NCBI GenBank assembly: GCA_016712445.1
Contig: JADJRB010000001.1
Span: 186,001-250,000 of the forward strand
Source: Acidobacteriota bacterium
GTDB lineage: Bacteria; Pseudomonadota; Alphaproteobacteria; Caulobacterales; Hyphomonadaceae
Direction: 5' to 3'
DNA: 64,000 bases
Part shown: piece by piece, positions 35,042 through 44,330 of the stretch
How the letters are laid out: each line of letters begins with the position of its first letter
Position numbering within the stretch: the first letter of the stretch is position 1
The notes under the pieces: generated by a model
The model's input: only the letters and a program-made list of their open reading frames with translations
Databases searched by the model: none
What the model was told of the DNA's origin: nothing
Made by a program: the position numbers and the translations under genes

Positions 35042-36160
35042 TCAACCGCCGATCAGCAACAACGTGTCGCGCGCGCCCGACTGGCTAAGCCCCGCCTGCA
35101 GCGCGTACAGGTGGCCGATCAGGTCGAGGGTGGACTTGGCATTCCGGCAGCTGTCGTCGACGTAGAACCAGACACCGCGATACGGCACCGCCACAGACGC
35201 GGTGTCCGGGCGCTCGCGGCTCCAGCTGACCGCGAAATAATCCCCGATCACCTCACCCCAAGGCGCAGCCGGCTTGCAGGGTCCGGGCCCCGCGCCCGGC
35301 GTGCCGCCCTGTGTCTGCATGACGAGCGCCTGGTGTTCCGGCGGCACATCGACCGTGTGCGACAGCGCGGCCATCATGCCGAGCAGGCTGCGCCCGCGCA
35401 GCGGCGCATCGCCTTTCTTCTCGCTGCGGGTGGCAAGTTCGGCGGAATAGAGCTCATTCTCGACGCTGAAGGCGGCCGCCACCTTGTGGCTCTTGAACAT
35501 GCCCGCCAGCGCTTCCCCGTCTGCCGAACCGGCATGCCACGTCACAATCACGCGCGGAGGGTGGTCAGTCTTGTCGTCCAGCACCTGCACCAGCAGGTCG
35601 CCCGACAATTGCAGCCGGCGCATCAGGCGCGCCAGTTCGCGGAAGTCCCGGTTGTCCGGCAACAGTTCGGGCGTCGGCCCGGCGGCCGAGCGCGCATTGT
35701 CGAGATCGCCGATCCGCGCGACGCAGCACAGCAACAGGCGTTCGACGCTCCAGCCGGACTGGCTGAGCAGGAAGATCGACTCCGGCGCCACCGGCTGCAG
35801 CAATTGCTGCGCATACGCTCCCCCGCGCAGCACGTTGTAGATCGCGGTTGGCGTTTCCGATTTGCCGACGGCGGCGTCCGCGCCGAGCACCTCATTGAAT
35901 GGCCCGTCATCGAGGCCAAAAGCCGTGGCGAGCCCCAGGCCCACCGACCTTGTGTCTTCCGTCGTCAGTTTCTCGATCTCGACGAAGCTGACGGCATCAT
36001 TGTAGCGCAGCCGCACGATGTTGAGCAGCAGCTGTTCCTGCTGCGCGCGCGCGATCTCGTTCGAATAGGCGACCGTGTCGCGGGCGATCGGCGCGCTCAT
36101 GCGCGGCGTGGCACACGCGCTCAGCGCGCTCGCCATCAGGATCCAGGCCAAGGATTTCAT
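35042..36160 (-). CDS. Uncharacterised lipoprotein
   Basis: 372 aa from the ATG at 36160, which follows GAGGGGGG at good spacing. The N-terminus MKSLAWILMASALSAC is a textbook lipoprotein signal. The mature protein begins with a helix (YSNEIARAQQEQLLLNIVRLRYNDAVSFVEIEKLT) often seen in proteobacterial lipoproteins of unknown role. The middle has a Gln/Leu-rich segment, and the end contains GVWFYVDDSCRNAKSTLDLI and RDTLLLIGG. I do not know a characterised member. It is likely in the periplasm on the outer or inner membrane. Confidence 0.78.
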   Translation of the reverse strand: MKSLAWILMASALSACATPRMSAPIARDTVAYSNEIARAQQEQLLLNIVRLRYNDAVSFVEIEKLTTEDTRSVGLGLATAFGLDDGPFNEVLGADAAVGKSETPTAIYNVLRGGAYAQQLLQPVAPESIFLLSQSGWSVERLLLCCVARIGDLDNARSAAGPTPELLPDNRDFRELARLMRRLQLSGDLLVQVLDDKTDHPPRVIVTWHAGSADGEALAGMFKSHKVAAAFSVENELYSAELATRSEKKGDAPLRGRSLLGMMAALSHTVDVPPEHQALVMQTQGGTPGAGPGPCKPAAPWGEVIGDYFAVSWSRERPDTASVAVPYRGVWFYVDDSCRNAKSTLDLIGHLYALQAGLSQSGARDTLLLIGG

Positions 36161-36245
36161 GCACAATTCCCCCCTCTTACTCCACAAGGCGTAGAATGTG
36201 GGGGGATCGGGTCAACCGGACTATCCGTTGACGGGAAGCGGCGAC

Positions 36246-36662
36246 CTACCAGACGCCTGCGCTTTTCAGCGCTTCATCAAGGCTCGGGGGCAGGTCCACG
36301 GCCGCTTCGCCCGATTTCAGGTCGCGCGGCGCCTCGCCGGGCTTCAGGTAGCGCCATCCCTGGAAAGGCCGCTTCGGCTGGGCATAGGTGCGCACCAGCA
36401 CCGGGTCGAATACGAGCTCGCACATCGCGCGCCCCTCATCGTCCTCGACCGCCCGCAGGTCGACGATCCGCTGGCGCACGCGGATGGCCCGCTTGATCAC
36501 CCAGTAGATCGACCCACCGTCAAGCATTTCCTCGGCGCGCTTCGGCGCCATGCGGGTGTGGTGGACGGGATTGGCCAGTTTCTTCATCTGGCGCGCCTGC
36601 CAGTCGGCGAGGTCGTCGATCGTGTCGGCGCCGACGCAGAGCTTCACCATGTGAATCGTCAT
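36246..36662 (-). CDS. DUF1489 family protein
   Basis: 138 aa from the ATG at 36662; the frame runs further but without similarity. The sequence MTIHMVKLCVGADTIDDL, HTRMAPKRAEEMLDGGSIYWVIK, IRVRQRIVDLR and PFQGWRYL matches the alphaproteobacterial DUF1489 family closely. No function is known. No signal or membrane segment. It follows the secreted protein gene at 36673 with a 10-base gap, so the two are probably one transcript. Confidence 0.88.
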   Translation of the reverse strand: MTIHMVKLCVGADTIDDLADWQARQMKKLANPVHHTRMAPKRAEEMLDGGSIYWVIKRAIRVRQRIVDLRAVEDDEGRAMCELVFDPVLVRTYAQPKRPFQGWRYLKPGEAPRDLKSGEAAVDLPPSLDEALKSAGVW

Positions 36663-36672
36663 GCCGCAGAGT

Positions 36673-37410
36673 CTAGCGCGGCGGCGAGGCGAATCCAGAG
36701 GCCATCTGTAGCGTCGCGGCCCGCCGCGCATCGAACTCCGCCTCGGCGCTCGGGCTGGCGAAAAAGAAGGTGACGTCCGTCACGCGCGCCTCAAGGCGCC
36801 GCTCGATCTTCTTGAAAGCCGCCCGCGCCTCGAGATCGACCGTGAACCCCGACACATAGGAAAAGCCCCAGTGCGGCTCGGTCTTGAGCTCATAACTCTG
36901 GTCGTACCGCGTCAGCTTTCCGCCGGACGGGCCCTTCACCGGCTTCGGCAGCGTGTAGTCGATGCGCTGGAATCGCTCGCCCACCGGGTCGAGCCAAGCG
37001 GTCGCCTTCAGCCGTTCGGCGGCCCAGACGTCGAACTCGGTGTCGTTGTAGTTCGGATGGTGGCGGAAGCTCAGCCGCCAGGCGTCCCCATCGGTGTTCA
37101 CGTCCACCGATGGCCCGAGGCTGGCGCGCAGGTCGTCAGGAAACAGGCGGCTGTCGGGCGCGAGTTCTGCGGCCCAGTCGGCGGCCACGCGGTCAAGCTC
37201 GGGATCATTGCCATAGCGCGACACGAGCACCCAGCGCGCGCCGGCGGCAAGACGAGGATCGAAATAATAGGTCTGGCGCGCACTGTTGGAGGCCAGTTCG
37301 ACCGTAAACGCGGCGCGCAGCGTCTCGGGCGCCTCTGTGGCTTCCAGGGCCGCATGCATCGGGCCGGAGCCCGTGGCCATGGCCAGCGACATCAAAAACG
37401 CGATCAACAT
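36673..37410 (-). CDS. Secreted protein of unknown function
   Basis: 245 aa. A short N-terminal signal (MLIAFLMSLAMATGSGPMHAA) is followed by a beta-rich mature domain (AAFTVELASNSARQTYYFDPRL, DGDAWRLSFRHHPNYNDTEFD) and an Arg-rich C-terminal helix. The layout suggests a periplasmic or extracytoplasmic soluble protein. Family not recognised. Confidence 0.68.
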   Translation of the reverse strand: MLIAFLMSLAMATGSGPMHAALEATEAPETLRAAFTVELASNSARQTYYFDPRLAAGARWVLVSRYGNDPELDRVAADWAAELAPDSRLFPDDLRASLGPSVDVNTDGDAWRLSFRHHPNYNDTEFDVWAAERLKATAWLDPVGERFQRIDYTLPKPVKGPSGGKLTRYDQSYELKTEPHWGFSYVSGFTVDLEARAAFKKIERRLEARVTDVTFFFASPSAEAEFDARRAATLQMASGFASPPR

Positions 37411-37460
37411 GACTCTACCCGTCCCGAGCGGTGGTGAGTCATCGCCCCCGATTGCGGCGG

Positions 37461-38387
37461 CTATGCGGCAGACAGGTCCCGCACGGCGTTTTCGGCATCA
37501 AGGTCGACAACAAAGGTCGGACGAGCGTGCTTCTCGAAAGATTTACGGGAGTTGAACAGCTTCAGGCCGCGGGCCAGTCCCGCCTTTGAAATTTTTGTAA
37601 TGTGGCCGTCGCGCTCGATCGACGGGTTCATCCCCCACCACCGCCGCATCGCCCCGTTGGCATAGAGCGCATTGGCGTGGACCAGCGCGTCGAAGGTCAT
37701 GAATTCGCAGGACAGCGAGACGTTCAGGCAGTTGCCATTGTCGATCCGGTGCGGCGCCGTCTGCGGCCAGTTGGCCACCACGCCAGGCTTCATGTGGACG
37801 GCCGTGGCCTCCGCGTCGAAAGCCGGATCGTAGTCGATCTCCTCCTCCTGCTCACGCAGCACGATCGCCTCGATCTGCGGGTCTGTCGCGAACTTCCCCC
37901 CGCGCGGATAGACGTACATCGTCTTCTCGCCCTTGATCTGCCAGAGCGTCACCAGCGGAATGTCGAGGTGGTAAAAGACGCGCGCGTTCGGGCTGGAGAT
38001 CAGCACGCCGACATCGCGCTTCATCGTCTTGACGCCGTTGGCCGCGTCGAGCTCGCCGAACATCTCATCGCACAGCGCCGCATATTCCGGCAGGTGGGCG
38101 TTTGCATTGCGCAGGTTGATCCACAGCCGGCCGCGCTTCACAGCTTCCAGCAGCTGCGCACCATTCAGGTTGCCCGGAATCCCCTTCCGGAAGCCGTCCT
38201 TGTCGGAGCGCTGCGTACCCATCGTGTGGATACCGAACGCCTCGCGCGGATAGCGGTCCAGCAGGTCCGCCAGCCCGTCATCGGAGAACATCGGCCGCTG
38301 GTGCAGCGTATGGCCCGCCACGATCAGGTCTTTCCCAAAGCGGGACGCCTTCTGGCTGTCCCAATCGGTCAGGATTCCCGTCGCCAT
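37461..38387 (-). CDS. JmjC/cupin-like protein (probable non-heme iron oxygenase fold)
   Basis: 308 aa from the ATG at 38387; the frame continues upstream without support. The central region has the JmjC-type iron facial triad: His140-x-Asp142 (FYHLDIPLV) and a distal His213 (TAPHRID), with strands VTLWQIKGEKTMYVYP between them. These proteins usually hydroxylate a protein or small molecule with 2-oxoglutarate and iron. Cytoplasmic. Similar cupin-like proteins often sit near TonB receptors or polysaccharide genes, but no such gene is adjacent here. The substrate is unknown. Confidence 0.75.
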   Translation of the reverse strand: MATGILTDWDSQKASRFGKDLIVAGHTLHQRPMFSDDGLADLLDRYPREAFGIHTMGTQRSDKDGFRKGIPGNLNGAQLLEAVKRGRLWINLRNANAHLPEYAALCDEMFGELDAANGVKTMKRDVGVLISSPNARVFYHLDIPLVTLWQIKGEKTMYVYPRGGKFATDPQIEAIVLREQEEEIDYDPAFDAEATAVHMKPGVVANWPQTAPHRIDNGNCLNVSLSCEFMTFDALVHANALYANGAMRRWWGMNPSIERDGHITKISKAGLARGLKLFNSRKSFEKHARPTFVVDLDAENAVRDLSAA

Positions 38388-38480
38388 GAACCACCCCTTG
38401 CCATCCCGGACGCAAACCCCCGGGGTCTGCGCCTGTTCAAGCAAGGATCGGGCCGGATACGCCTCCTGCGCGAAGTCCGG

Positions 38481-39746
38481 TCAGTGCCTGTAGGCGAACG
38501 GCTTCTGGCTCTCGTCCAGCGTGCGGTAACGGTCGCGCAGCTTGGTCTGGCGGGTCACCATCGACTGCGTCTCGCCGTCGATGAAAACCGCGCTCGGCGC
38601 CGAAGCCACTTCCAGCGGATCGCCGTCCCAGGCCACGACATCGGCCCGCGCGCCGGGCGCCAGAACGCCGAGCCCCGTCATGCCAAAAATCTCGGCCGGC
38701 GCCGTCGTCAGGCTTTCCATCGCGGCATCGAACGACATGCCGTTGGCGACGGCATTGCCCGCGATCTGGGTCGCAAGGCGCGCAAGATGGCTGTCATTGT
38801 CGAGGTTCACGATCGCCACCGTCACGCCGGCTTCCGACAGTCGCTTTGCGTTCTCGCTGGTCGCGGCCAGCTGCGAGAACGTCGCCGGCAGGTTCGAGAA
38901 CGCATCGACGATCACCGGAATGTCGAGCGCGGCAAGGCGGTCGGCCACCCGCCAGCCTTCATCCGCGCCGACAATCGCAATCTTCAGCGACGGGTTCTGC
39001 TCCTTGAAATCCATGATTGCGTTGAGGTCGCTCGCCCGGCTCGCCTGGAACACGATCAGCTGCTCGCCCTTCACCGCCGGCATAAGCGCCTGCGCGTCCA
39101 TCCGGGTCAGCACGTTGCCCTCATTGTGGCTCATGTAACGCGCGCCGAACATGCGCACGTCATCGAACGCGCCGCGCAAGGTGGCCCAGGCCGCAGGCCG
39201 CGACCCGCCCGACAGCGACGCCCCCGTTTCGCCGAGCACGATGTAGGCGAACGCCCGCGGACGGAATGCGCTGTCTTCCTCGCCCGTCGTGTCGGCGAGG
39301 AATCCCTGTCCGCCGAACAGCTTCGTGCGTGCCGAGGGCGCCACGGCGAGCCGGGTGAAGCCGCCGACGCGGGAGACGGCAATCGCCGTGTCATCCGGAT
39401 TGAACCCATCCGCCGCATTCAGTGCGGCCGAGAATTCGGACTTCGGGGCGCCGGTATCGTTCGCATCGTCCACGCCGCTGACTTCGGCAAGGCCGGTGCG
39501 CGAGAAGGCCGAGATCAGGCCGGGCGTCACCCATTTGGCGCGCACTTCCGTGGCGCCGGCCGGCACACCTGCGCCGGCGGGCCCAACCGAAACGATGCGG
39601 CCATTGTTGATGACGACGACACCGTTGGTGATCGTGCCCTGGCTGGTGCCGGTCCAGACGGTGTCGCCATAAATCGCTACCGGTTCGGCGGCGGCGGTGT
39701 GGGACGCAGCGAGCGCGGCAAGGCTGAGAAGCAGGCGGCGGATCAT
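38481..39746 (-). CDS. Amidohydrolase-fold protein lacking the metal HxH motif
   Basis: 421 aa with a Sec signal peptide (LLLSLAALAASHTAAA). It has the amidohydrolase beta-sandwich pieces at both ends (AIYGDTVWTGTSQG and GVLAPGARADVVAWDGDPLEV). Where active members read PGLxDxHxH it reads PGLISAFSRTG, so the first metal-binding pair is gone. Other expected metal ligands are also not evident. It starts inside the end of the upstream partner gene (ATGA, 4-base overlap), so the two proteins are made together. It may be a non-catalytic partner or act by a changed mechanism. Confidence 0.85.
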   Translation of the reverse strand: MIRRLLLSLAALAASHTAAAEPVAIYGDTVWTGTSQGTITNGVVVINNGRIVSVGPAGAGVPAGATEVRAKWVTPGLISAFSRTGLAEVSGVDDANDTGAPKSEFSAALNAADGFNPDDTAIAVSRVGGFTRLAVAPSARTKLFGGQGFLADTTGEEDSAFRPRAFAYIVLGETGASLSGGSRPAAWATLRGAFDDVRMFGARYMSHNEGNVLTRMDAQALMPAVKGEQLIVFQASRASDLNAIMDFKEQNPSLKIAIVGADEGWRVADRLAALDIPVIVDAFSNLPATFSQLAATSENAKRLSEAGVTVAIVNLDNDSHLARLATQIAGNAVANGMSFDAAMESLTTAPAEIFGMTGLGVLAPGARADVVAWDGDPLEVASAPSAVFIDGETQSMVTRQTKLRDRYRTLDESQKPFAYRH

Positions 39747-41146
39747 TTACGGTCTCCTTCTCCGGGCTGGCCAAGTTCGAAATCCATCACCGGGCGGCTC
39801 GCCGGCACATCGCGGTCGAACATCAGCGCGCCGTCGATGTAGACCTTTTCGGCTTTCGCATACGTGCTGAACGGATTAGCGGACCAGACCACCACATCGG
39901 CCATCTTGCCGGGCTCGAGGCTGCCCGTCTTGTCGTCGATGCCGAGCGACCGCGCCGGGTTCAACGATAGCCATTGCCACGCCTCCTCGATCGGAATGTC
40001 GATGCCGATGCGCTTGCCGTCCGCCCAGGCCTTTGCGGCCTCCTGGTTCAGGCGCTGGATGCCCACTTCGCTGTCCGAGTGGACGATCGCGCAGGCGCCG
40101 GCATTGTGGACCAGCGGTATGTTCTCCGGGATGCCGTCATAGGCCTCCATCTTGAAGCCGTACCAATCCGCCCACATCGACGAACACGCACCGTACTCCG
40201 CCAGCTTGTCGGCGATCTTGTAGCTCTCGACGGCATGGTGGAAGGCGGTGACCTTGTAGCCGAACTCCTTCGAGATATCCATGATCTGGGCCATCTCGTC
40301 GGCGCGGTAGCAGTGCATGTGGACGAGGATGTCGCCATCCAGCACACCGGCCAGCGTTTCCAGCTCAAGGTCGCGCTTCGGCGGTTCGCCGCCACCGTTG
40401 CGCGCCTTGTCGCGCTGCTTCTTGTAGTCGGTCGCCTTGATCCAGGCATCGCGATAGCCCGCAACGTTGCCCATTCGCGAGTAAGGCGCGCCGCCGGGTG
40501 AACCCTTGCCATAGCCATAGACGCGCTTCGGGTTCTCGCCGCACGCCATCTTCAGCGTGTAGGGCGCGCCGGGAAACTTCATGCCCTGCACCGTGCGCGA
40601 GGGTACGTTCTTGAGCGTCACGCCGCGCCCACCGAACAGGTTCGCACTGCCCGGCAGGATCTGCAGCGAGGTGATGCCGCCCGCCAGAGCGCGCGTGAAG
40701 CCCGGATCCTGCGGCCAGACCGAATGCTCGACCCAGACTTCCGCCGTGACCGGCGCAGAGATCTCGTTTCCGTCCGCCTGCGAATCAACGCCCGGCGAGG
40801 GATAGGCCCCGAGGTGGCTGTGATTGTCGATGATGCCCGGCGTAACCCACTTGCCGCTGGCATTCAGCGTCGCGGCGCCTTCCGGCGCTTTCAGGTCGGT
40901 GCCGACTGCCGTGATCTTGCCGCCTTCAATCAGCACCGAGCCATTCTCGATCAGCCCGCCCGCGCCATCGAGCACGGTCGCGTTGGTGATGAACAATGTT
41001 TCCGACGGATACGCCTTGTAAGTCGACGGGAAGGCTTCGGCGGCCGGCTCGGCATCAGCCTTTTTGCTGTCGCGGCTGCCCGGCGCTTCACACGCCACGA
41101 GCGCCAGGCTGGCCAGGGCGGCCAGGCACAGAATTCGGATTTGCAT
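39743..41146 (-). CDS. Amidohydrolase family lipoprotein
   Basis: 467 aa from the ATG at 41146; the N-terminus is a lipoprotein signal with lipobox LVAC. The metal motif HSH is present in PGIIDNHSHLG. HMHCY, FHHAVES and HSDSE supply the later His and Asp residues of an active amidohydrolase. GSLEPGKMADVVVW marks the C-terminal sandwich. It probably hydrolyses an imidopeptide, hydantoin or similar cyclic amide in the periplasm; the substrate is unknown. It is translationally coupled to the degenerate partner gene. Paired secreted amidohydrolases are found together in several Gram-negative bacteria. Confidence 0.9.
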   Translation of the reverse strand: MQIRILCLAALASLALVACEAPGSRDSKKADAEPAAEAFPSTYKAYPSETLFITNATVLDGAGGLIENGSVLIEGGKITAVGTDLKAPEGAATLNASGKWVTPGIIDNHSHLGAYPSPGVDSQADGNEISAPVTAEVWVEHSVWPQDPGFTRALAGGITSLQILPGSANLFGGRGVTLKNVPSRTVQGMKFPGAPYTLKMACGENPKRVYGYGKGSPGGAPYSRMGNVAGYRDAWIKATDYKKQRDKARNGGGEPPKRDLELETLAGVLDGDILVHMHCYRADEMAQIMDISKEFGYKVTAFHHAVESYKIADKLAEYGACSSMWADWYGFKMEAYDGIPENIPLVHNAGACAIVHSDSEVGIQRLNQEAAKAWADGKRIGIDIPIEEAWQWLSLNPARSLGIDDKTGSLEPGKMADVVVWSANPFSTYAKAEKVYIDGALMFDRDVPASRPVMDFELGQPGEGDRK

Positions 41147-41216
41147 TTCAGCCCCGCAAGTTTTCAAACTCGCATGTGTGCGGCGTTTTGCGGGAATGGC
41201 AAGGGGCGCGCCGCGA

Positions 41217-42395
41217 TCAGTCTGCGTCGGCGGCGTGTCCTGAAACCGGTGTGGCGGAAACACCGCGCTTGTGCAGCGCCGTCACCAGGTCTGCGAGCTT
41301 TTCGTGGGTGCGGGCATAACAGGCCGCGCCGTGATCGCTGCGCCGTTTCAGGCGGCTAGCAGGCGAACCTTCGCGGCGCGCGCCGGCGGCGTCCCAGGCC
41401 TTGCGCTGCGCCGTCAGCCACCAGCCCCGCGCGCCGCTCGCGGTGATGTCGACGCTGTAAAGCGTGCGGCCGGAATTGGTGAAATACTTCTTGTAGTGAT
41501 CATGCCCTTCGGCGAGATCGTAGCTCGAAAGTCCCATGGCCGCGAGATTTTCGATCACCTGTTTCTGGAAGATGTTTCCGGGTGAATAGGCCGCGAAGTC
41601 GGGATTGTAGGCGGCGATCCACGGATGAAAGGCGGCCCCTTCGCGAAATCCGAAGTCGGCGCTTACCAGCGTATCGCCAGTCCAGAGGCTGGCCTGAAAT
41701 CCCGCCGGGCTTTGCTCGACGCTGTCCAGCACTGCCCGCGCCCGCGCCGCCGTCGTGAGATCGACGAGGCCGCTCGCGCGGTACTGCACAGACTTGTACG
41801 CATACAGCTGATCGCGCAGCGCCGCGTCGAGGTGGCCCCACTTCAGCACCGGCGCATGGCCTTCGCGGCGCATCAGGCTTTCAAGCCGGCGGAAATTCTT
41901 GAACCGCTTCGGATATTCAGCCCGGCGCGCCTCGAGGTAATCAGCCGGCGAGTTCTCAAGACGAACGAGTCGCGAGCTTGTGCCCCCGGTGCGTTCGCCT
42001 TCAAACCTGTTCCATGGATCGAGCATCGCCTGGGTGCGGTAGCCCCCGAGGCCTGCCAGCGCGATGATCTGCGAAAGGCTCAGCGCACAGTCGCGGCGCA
42101 CGACCGGCCCGGCATAATCGCAAAACGGCGCGCCAAGCGGCCGGCCAAGACCGTCGGGGCGTTGATGGAAGGCCAGCACCGCCACAAGCCCGGCGGTGTC
42201 CGAAAGCAGCGCAACGCGCGCGTCGGTGCGGCCGGCGCCCACCGTTTTCGCGAAGGCCGGTGACAGCAACGGCGTATCATAGTCGGGATGCGCCGCGCGC
42301 AGCGCGTTCCAGGCCGCCTCATCAGACGGGGTCAAGGCGTGGGGCGCCACCACCCGGGCTTCGAAGCTCGCAAATTCTGATGCCGTGTGCGACAT
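41217..42395 (-). CDS. GNAT/FemAB-like acyltransferase (CelD/BcsL-like)
   Basis: 392 aa from the ATG at 42395. The double-GNAT layout is visible: an N-terminal half with LVAVLAFHQRPDGLGRPLGAPFCDYAGPVV and a C-terminal half with ASLWTGDTLVSADFGFREGAAFHPWIAAYNPDFAAYSPGNIFQKQVIENLAAMG and YDLAEGHDHYKKYF. This pattern fits the Acetyltransf_6 family (CelD/BcsL), used in polysaccharide or peptidoglycan-related acylation. Substrate unknown; no polysaccharide cluster is adjacent, though an acyltransferase-3 gene lies nearby. Confidence 0.82.
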   Translation of the reverse strand: MSHTASEFASFEARVVAPHALTPSDEAAWNALRAAHPDYDTPLLSPAFAKTVGAGRTDARVALLSDTAGLVAVLAFHQRPDGLGRPLGAPFCDYAGPVVRRDCALSLSQIIALAGLGGYRTQAMLDPWNRFEGERTGGTSSRLVRLENSPADYLEARRAEYPKRFKNFRRLESLMRREGHAPVLKWGHLDAALRDQLYAYKSVQYRASGLVDLTTAARARAVLDSVEQSPAGFQASLWTGDTLVSADFGFREGAAFHPWIAAYNPDFAAYSPGNIFQKQVIENLAAMGLSSYDLAEGHDHYKKYFTNSGRTLYSVDITASGARGWWLTAQRKAWDAAGARREGSPASRLKRRSDHGAACYARTHEKLADLVTALHKRGVSATPVSGHAADAD

Positions 42396-42485
42396 GGCTG
42401 CCTCGCGCGTCTGTCCTCGGAACAGGGCATGCAGGGTCAATGCCATGCTGGGTCTGCGCAGGGCTTGCGTGGTTAACCCTGGCGG

Positions 42486-42833
42486 TCAGGCCTGGTCTGC
42501 AAAGACACGCTTCTCGCGGCCGAACACGCTTTTCATCAGCCAGTTCGGGGCCATGCGCTCGACGCGCGGATGGCGTGCGAGCACTCCCTCCATCCAGCGA
42601 CGGCCCCAGACGGCGTTGCGGCCGAGCAGGACAACGCCCACAATCCCCATCGGCAGGCCGACCGGAATGAAAGGCGTTGCAAAGGCCACCGGCACGGCCA
42701 GGATGATCAGCCCTAGACCCACCAGGGCCAGCGCCTGGCGCACAGCCACATTCACGCCTTGGCGAAAGACGTGGATCGGCATGGGCGGGGCGAAGGCGGG
42801 TTCGGGCGGCAAGGGTCTCTGATCGTCGGGCAT
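42486..42833 (-). CDS. Small two-pass membrane protein, unknown
   Basis: 115 aa from the ATG at 42833; another in-frame ATG at 42905 gives 139 aa, and no clear ribosome-binding site settles it. Two adjacent hydrophobic segments (LALVGLGLIILAVPVAFATPFIPVGLPMGIVGVVLLG) form a hairpin, followed by a basic helix WGRRWMEGVLARHPRVERMAP. The helical hairpin and Trp/Arg tail resemble small PGPGW-like inner-membrane proteins. Function unknown. Confidence 0.58.
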   Translation of the reverse strand: MPDDQRPLPPEPAFAPPMPIHVFRQGVNVAVRQALALVGLGLIILAVPVAFATPFIPVGLPMGIVGVVLLGRNAVWGRRWMEGVLARHPRVERMAPNWLMKSVFGREKRVFADQA

Positions 42834-42971
42834 GGCGGGTGATATGGGCGCTCTTTTGTGTTCCACCAGCCTAACGGACAAGATGTGTCGAAAGTCTGGC
42901 AACACCGTTGCGCCATTGCTACACCAGCGAGGATTTATGTCGCGTAACTTTCAGAGCCGGAAAAGCTGGGA

Positions 42972-44324
42972 ATGAAGCTTCAGGCCATTCAGGCTCTGCG
43001 TGGAATCGCGGCCCTGCTGGTGGTCGTCTACCACGCCCGCGCGCTTGAACTTGCAGGCCTCGCCCGGGTCGGCAGCGCTGAACCCGGCCTCATCGGCGGC
43101 CTGTTCGCCAGCGGCTTTGCCGGGGTCGACCTGTTCTTCGTGATCTCCGGCTTCATCATGGTCTGGGTCACCCGCAATGGCGCCAGCGGGCCGCTGGCCA
43201 GCGCCGACTTCATGTTCGCCCGCGTGACCCGGATTTATCCGGTCTGGTGGGCCGCCGCCGCGCTTGGCCTGCTTTACATGGTGCTGACCGGCGGCGTCGC
43301 CCTGATCGATTCCAGCGGTTCGGCGATCAAGGCCAGTGCGCCCGAGTTCCAGTACATCCTCAAATCCTTCCTTCTGGTGCCGCAGGCCGACTACCCTGTG
43401 CTGCTGATCGGGTGGACGCTGATCCACGAAGTCTACTTCTATGTCGTGTTCGCCTTGATCCTGTTGCTGCCGCAACGCTTCATGCCCTACGCGCTGCTGG
43501 TCTGGGGCATCGCCATCACCGGCGCCTCGCTCGCCGGGATGCCGGCGCCGATCGCGCACAACCTGGTGACGCTGGCCGTGCATCCGATGACGATGGAATT
43601 CATCTTCGGCGCCGGTGTCGGCATCATGGTGACGTCCGGCTTCATCTGGCGGGCCGGCGTGGTCACGCTGGTTGCCACGCTCTGGCTGCTCGCCGCGCTC
43701 GGCCTCCAGCCGGACCCAACAGCTTACACATTGCAATGGGGCCGCGTGCTCGAAATCGGCCTGCCCTGCGCGCTGCTGCTCTACGGCGTGGCCGGCCTCG
43801 ATGCGGCCGGCCGGCTGGCCTGGCTGGTGCCGGCCTTCGTGGGCGCCGCCGTGATGGTGGCGGTCGTCCAGCAATTCGGCCTCGTCCCGCAGTCACCACC
43901 GGCCGGCAAGCGCGGCGCCGTCATCCTCGGCGTCCTCGTCGGCGCCGTCGCCATGTTGGCCGTGCTTTGGACGGGGTGGTTGCTCGGCCAGTCGCGCCCG
44001 GGATGGCTGCATGCCATGGCGCCGCTGTGGCGTGCGCTCTTCGGCGCGATCGCCCGCACGGGCGACTGGTCCTACTCGATCTACCTGTTCCACCTCTTCG
44101 CCCTCGGCATCCTGCAGCGCCTGATGGCGCGCACGCCGGAAGACAGCAGCTGGGCGCCGCTCCTGCGCCTCGGCGCGCCCGGTATTGCCGACAACATCCT
44201 CTTCCTCGCCGGCGGCACGCTCGCCGCCATCGCCGCCGGATGGCTCGGCTACATGCTGGTCGAGCGTCCCGCCGTGTTCGTCTTCGGCTGGCTGCGGCAG
44301 AAACTGTTCCCCCTCAGCCGCTGA
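42972..44324 (+). CDS. Acyltransferase-3 (OafA/NolL-like) membrane protein
   Basis: 450 aa with about ten membrane helices. The opening KLQAIQALRGIAALLVVVYHARAL is the family signature, followed by FAGVDLFFVISGFIMVW. Later SIYLFHLFALGIL and the final helices complete the fold. Such enzymes transfer acyl (often acetyl) groups to surface polysaccharide or glycolipid. The target is unknown. Its stop is 6 bases from the stop of the convergent gcvPB gene. Confidence 0.92.
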   Translation: MKLQAIQALRGIAALLVVVYHARALELAGLARVGSAEPGLIGGLFASGFAGVDLFFVISGFIMVWVTRNGASGPLASADFMFARVTRIYPVWWAAAALGLLYMVLTGGVALIDSSGSAIKASAPEFQYILKSFLLVPQADYPVLLIGWTLIHEVYFYVVFALILLLPQRFMPYALLVWGIAITGASLAGMPAPIAHNLVTLAVHPMTMEFIFGAGVGIMVTSGFIWRAGVVTLVATLWLLAALGLQPDPTAYTLQWGRVLEIGLPCALLLYGVAGLDAAGRLAWLVPAFVGAAVMVAVVQQFGLVPQSPPAGKRGAVILGVLVGAVAMLAVLWTGWLLGQSRPGWLHAMAPLWRALFGAIARTGDWSYSIYLFHLFALGILQRLMARTPEDSSWAPLLRLGAPGIADNILFLAGGTLAAIAAGWLGYMLVERPAVFVFGWLRQKLFPLSR

Positions 44325-44330
44325 CCCCGC

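Noticed and set aside
35032..35050. GGCGGTT/AACCGCC hairpin at the stop of the gene at 35042
   Set aside because: No T-run follows on the minus strand, so it does not meet the terminator pattern.
37602..39842. 746-codon plus-strand open frame
   Set aside because: It is antisense to the JmjC-like and amidohydrolase genes and has no recognisable domain.
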